From JAXMBN01 sp046349875 (GTDB lineage: Bacteria > Planctomycetota > Planctomycetia > Pirellulales > Pirellulaceae), in assembly GCA_046349875.1 (NCBI GenBank), contig JAXMBN010000015.1, positions 1-64,000 on the forward strand: a stretch of 64,000 nt of DNA. Reading direction: 5' to 3'. Numbering within the stretch: the stretch's first letter is position 1; each line of letters opens with the position of its first letter. The position numbers and the translations under genes are program-made. Shown here in pieces: positions 62,529 to 64,000 of this stretch. The notes beneath the pieces are model-generated. The model saw only the letters and a program-made list of their open reading frames with translations. It did no database searches and was not told the origin of the DNA.

Positions 62529-62990
62529 GTGGACCAGAACGTAAGGAATGAGTACGTGAACACTGCGCATTTTCCAACGACCAATAGGACACCGACTTCG
62601 TCGGGGAATCCAAGATCGGACGAATTGATGCCGAACGCTTTGCAATTCATGGACTGTCCACATTGTGGGAAACGTATCCGGACATCAGCGGATCGATGTC
62701 ATCATTGCCAACAGTCACCCTCACAACCTTTGGATCGCGAAGTAAGCTCAACCTATGTTGGGCAAGGACTTGGGGAACATGAAGCAACGACTCGAGTTGT
62801 CGAGTCTGAGGAACAGGACGACGACGATTTTGATTATGAAGCGTTCGTCGAGCGAGAGTTTGGAAATAAGTCCAAGTGGAGTCGTCCCCTGGAGACGCCT
62901 CGGTGGATCTGGATTACGGGATGGATCTTGCTTATTTCCATGTGCATCCCGCTCGTGATTGCAGTCTTCATTGCCCTTCAAAAGACGTGA
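62529..62990 (+). CDS. zinc-ribbon protein with one C-terminal membrane segment
   Basis: A 153-residue hypothetical. A zinc ribbon CPHCGKRIRTSADRCHHC lies near residues 43-60, followed by a disordered acidic stretch (TRVVESEEQDDDDFDYEAFVEREFG) and a C-terminal helix (WIWITGWILLISMCIPLVIAVFIAL) with a short basic tail. Small planctomycete proteins of this architecture are common and unassigned. The start is uncertain: GTG at 62529, or the ATG at 62628 (MPNALQFMDCPHCG), which would still contain all features. The gene lies upstream of the sorbosone-dehydrogenase-like gene on the same strand. Confidence 0.65.
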   Translation: MDQNVRNEYVNTAHFPTTNRTPTSSGNPRSDELMPNALQFMDCPHCGKRIRTSADRCHHCQQSPSQPLDREVSSTYVGQGLGEHEATTRVVESEEQDDDDFDYEAFVEREFGNKSKWSRPLETPRWIWITGWILLISMCIPLVIAVFIALQKT

Positions 62991-63107
62991 TGAACACTTC
63001 CAGTGGAAGCAATGCGTTTTGAGAGCAACTTTGGATTACAATACCAAACGCTCACCACGGCTTGTTCCTGCCTCCCTTCCTTTCTCCTTCCCTACCCCAC
63101 CTGCACC

Positions 63108-64000
63108 ATGATTCATTCTGCCTTGAGTCGATTTTTTGTCGCTTCCATTTTCTTGCTTGCTTCGGTCGCTGGGATTGTTTCCGCGGACGATTGGGATCCG
63201 CAGCGATTGGAAGCGACAACCGTTGCAACGCAATTGGTTCAGCCTATGGAGCTGGCGATCGCACCTGATGGCAAAATTTTTTTGATCGAATTGAGTGGCA
63301 CGATCAAGCTCATCGATCCCCTCAGCAAAGAGGTGAAGAATATTGGAAAGTTGGAGGTGACGACGGCCCAAGAGAATGGGCTGATTGGATTGGCCTTGGA
63401 TCCGCAGTTTGAAAAGACTCCGTGGGTGTATCTGCAGTATTCACCGCCTGAGTTCTCAGGGCAGCAGATCAGTCGTTTCCTGTTTCGCAATGGAACGATG
63501 GATCTCACCAGCGAACAAAAGATCTTTCGCTATGAAGAGCAACGTCGCGAATGTTGTCACCATGCGGGATCGATGACCTTTGGTCCCGATGGGTGTCTCT
63601 ACATCGGCACGGGAGACAACACCAATCCGTTTGGTTCGAATGGGCATGCGCCAATCGACGATCAAGTCGATCGCGAACCTTGGGATGCGCAGCGAACTTC
63701 AGGGAATACGAAAAGCTACAACGGAAAGATCCTTCGCATTCGGCCTAATCCCGAAGGTGGTTATTCGATTCCCGATGGCAATCTCTTTCCCAAGGATGGA
63801 TCGGAAGGATATCCCGAGATCTACGTGATGGGTTGCCGCAACCCTTGGAGAATTAGTGTCGATGCCAAGACGGGTTATCTCTATTGGGGAGATGTAGGGC
63901 CTGATGCAGGGAGTGATAGCAAGTTCGGACCACGTGGGTACGATGAAGTCAACCAAGCCCGTCGCGCTGGGAACTTTGGCTGGCCTTATTTTATCGGTCC
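63108..64000 (+). CDS. PQQ-dependent glucose/sorbosone dehydrogenase-like protein, 3' end outside window
   Basis: The frame opens at ATG 63108 and is open to the end of the window, 297 complete codons. The signal peptide (RFFVASIFLLASVAGIVSA) is followed by the glucose/sorbosone dehydrogenase propeller: QPMELAIAPDGKIFLIELSG, ENGLIGLALDPQFEKTPWVYLQYS, HHAGSMTFGPDGCLYIGTGDN, SYNGKILRIRPNPEGG, YVMGCRNPWRISVD and YDEVNQARRAGNFGWPYF. In planctomycetes such proteins often carry a C-terminal cytochrome c or PVC-type haem domain, which would be outside the window. There is no Shine-Dalgarno; a 45-nt pyrimidine-rich tract precedes the ATG. Confidence 0.92.
   Translation, partial: MIHSALSRFFVASIFLLASVAGIVSADDWDPQRLEATTVATQLVQPMELAIAPDGKIFLIELSGTIKLIDPLSKEVKNIGKLEVTTAQENGLIGLALDPQFEKTPWVYLQYSPPEFSGQQISRFLFRNGTMDLTSEQKIFRYEEQRRECCHHAGSMTFGPDGCLYIGTGDNTNPFGSNGHAPIDDQVDREPWDAQRTSGNTKSYNGKILRIRPNPEGGYSIPDGNLFPKDGSEGYPEIYVMGCRNPWRISVDAKTGYLYWGDVGPDAGSDSKFGPRGYDEVNQARRAGNFGWPYFIG

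Overview
The window looks like chromosome from a planctomycete of the Pirellulales (Pirellula/Rhodopirellula-like). This rests on gene content, not on a database match: two sulfatases with formylglycine motifs, a DUF1501 plus DUF1549/DUF1553 (PSCyt/PSD1) pair, an S8 protease with an N-terminal 'E-x-LEAKRLMA' motif, SHD1-type remains, a ceramidase-like/SMP-30 fusion, a sorbosone-dehydrogenase-type protein, and roughly 50% G+C with many CGATCG words. Genes are dense, on both strands, with short gaps and several convergent pairs whose stop codons touch or overlap. I see no prophage, intact insertion sequence, CRISPR array or rRNA operon. The single RNA gene found is tRNA-Cys.

Layout. 1-4.9 kb: 3' part of an alpha/beta hydrolase, a DUF268-like methyltransferase, an M20 peptidase and a P1B-type metal ATPase. 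4.9-10.1 kb: a minus-strand operon of three GTPases (two large dynamin-like/membrane GTPases and an MnmE-like GTPase without the C-terminal CxGK motif); this is the best candidate for an undescribed system. 10.3-21.8 kb: small hypotheticals, secreted subtilisin, leuD and a frameshifted leuC, dGTPase, MntR-like regulator, TruD, and a di-haem peroxidase followed by a secreted beta-propeller protein. 21.9-25.4 kb: ABC-2 permease plus an ATPase whose N-terminal frame is scrambled, DUF2203 protein, ExeA-like AAA ATPase. 25.7-33.2 kb: degenerate SGNH-like protein, Arg/Lys/Orn decarboxylase, and a minus-strand row of GT2, BshC-like unknown and RsmB/RsmF-like methyltransferase. 33.2-35.2 kb: a gene-poor patch with a 19-bp-period repeat array and a heavily frameshifted SHD1-type gene. 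35.2-41 kb: sulfatase, photolyase-related protein plus nitroreductase, second sulfatase. 41-48 kb: a 2,132-residue alpha-2-macroglobulin-like secreted protein and a small secreted protein. 48-52 kb: gnd and zwf (oxidative pentose phosphate pathway) and tRNA-Cys. 52-55 kb: ABC ATPase and an ABC-2 permease fused to a CPBP protease. 55-64 kb: ceramidase-like fusion, LOG protein, DUF1501, PSD1 cytochrome, zinc-ribbon membrane protein, and the start of a sorbosone dehydrogenase.

Several genes carry apparent reading-frame damage: leuC (one base missing), the ABC ATPase (three single-base insertions that together restore frame), the SHD1 gene (at least six shifts), and in-frame TAA codons just upstream of the visible starts of the P-type ATPase and the DUF2203 gene. 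The SHD1 locus looks like real decay. The others could be real lesions or consensus errors, and the sequence alone does not decide.
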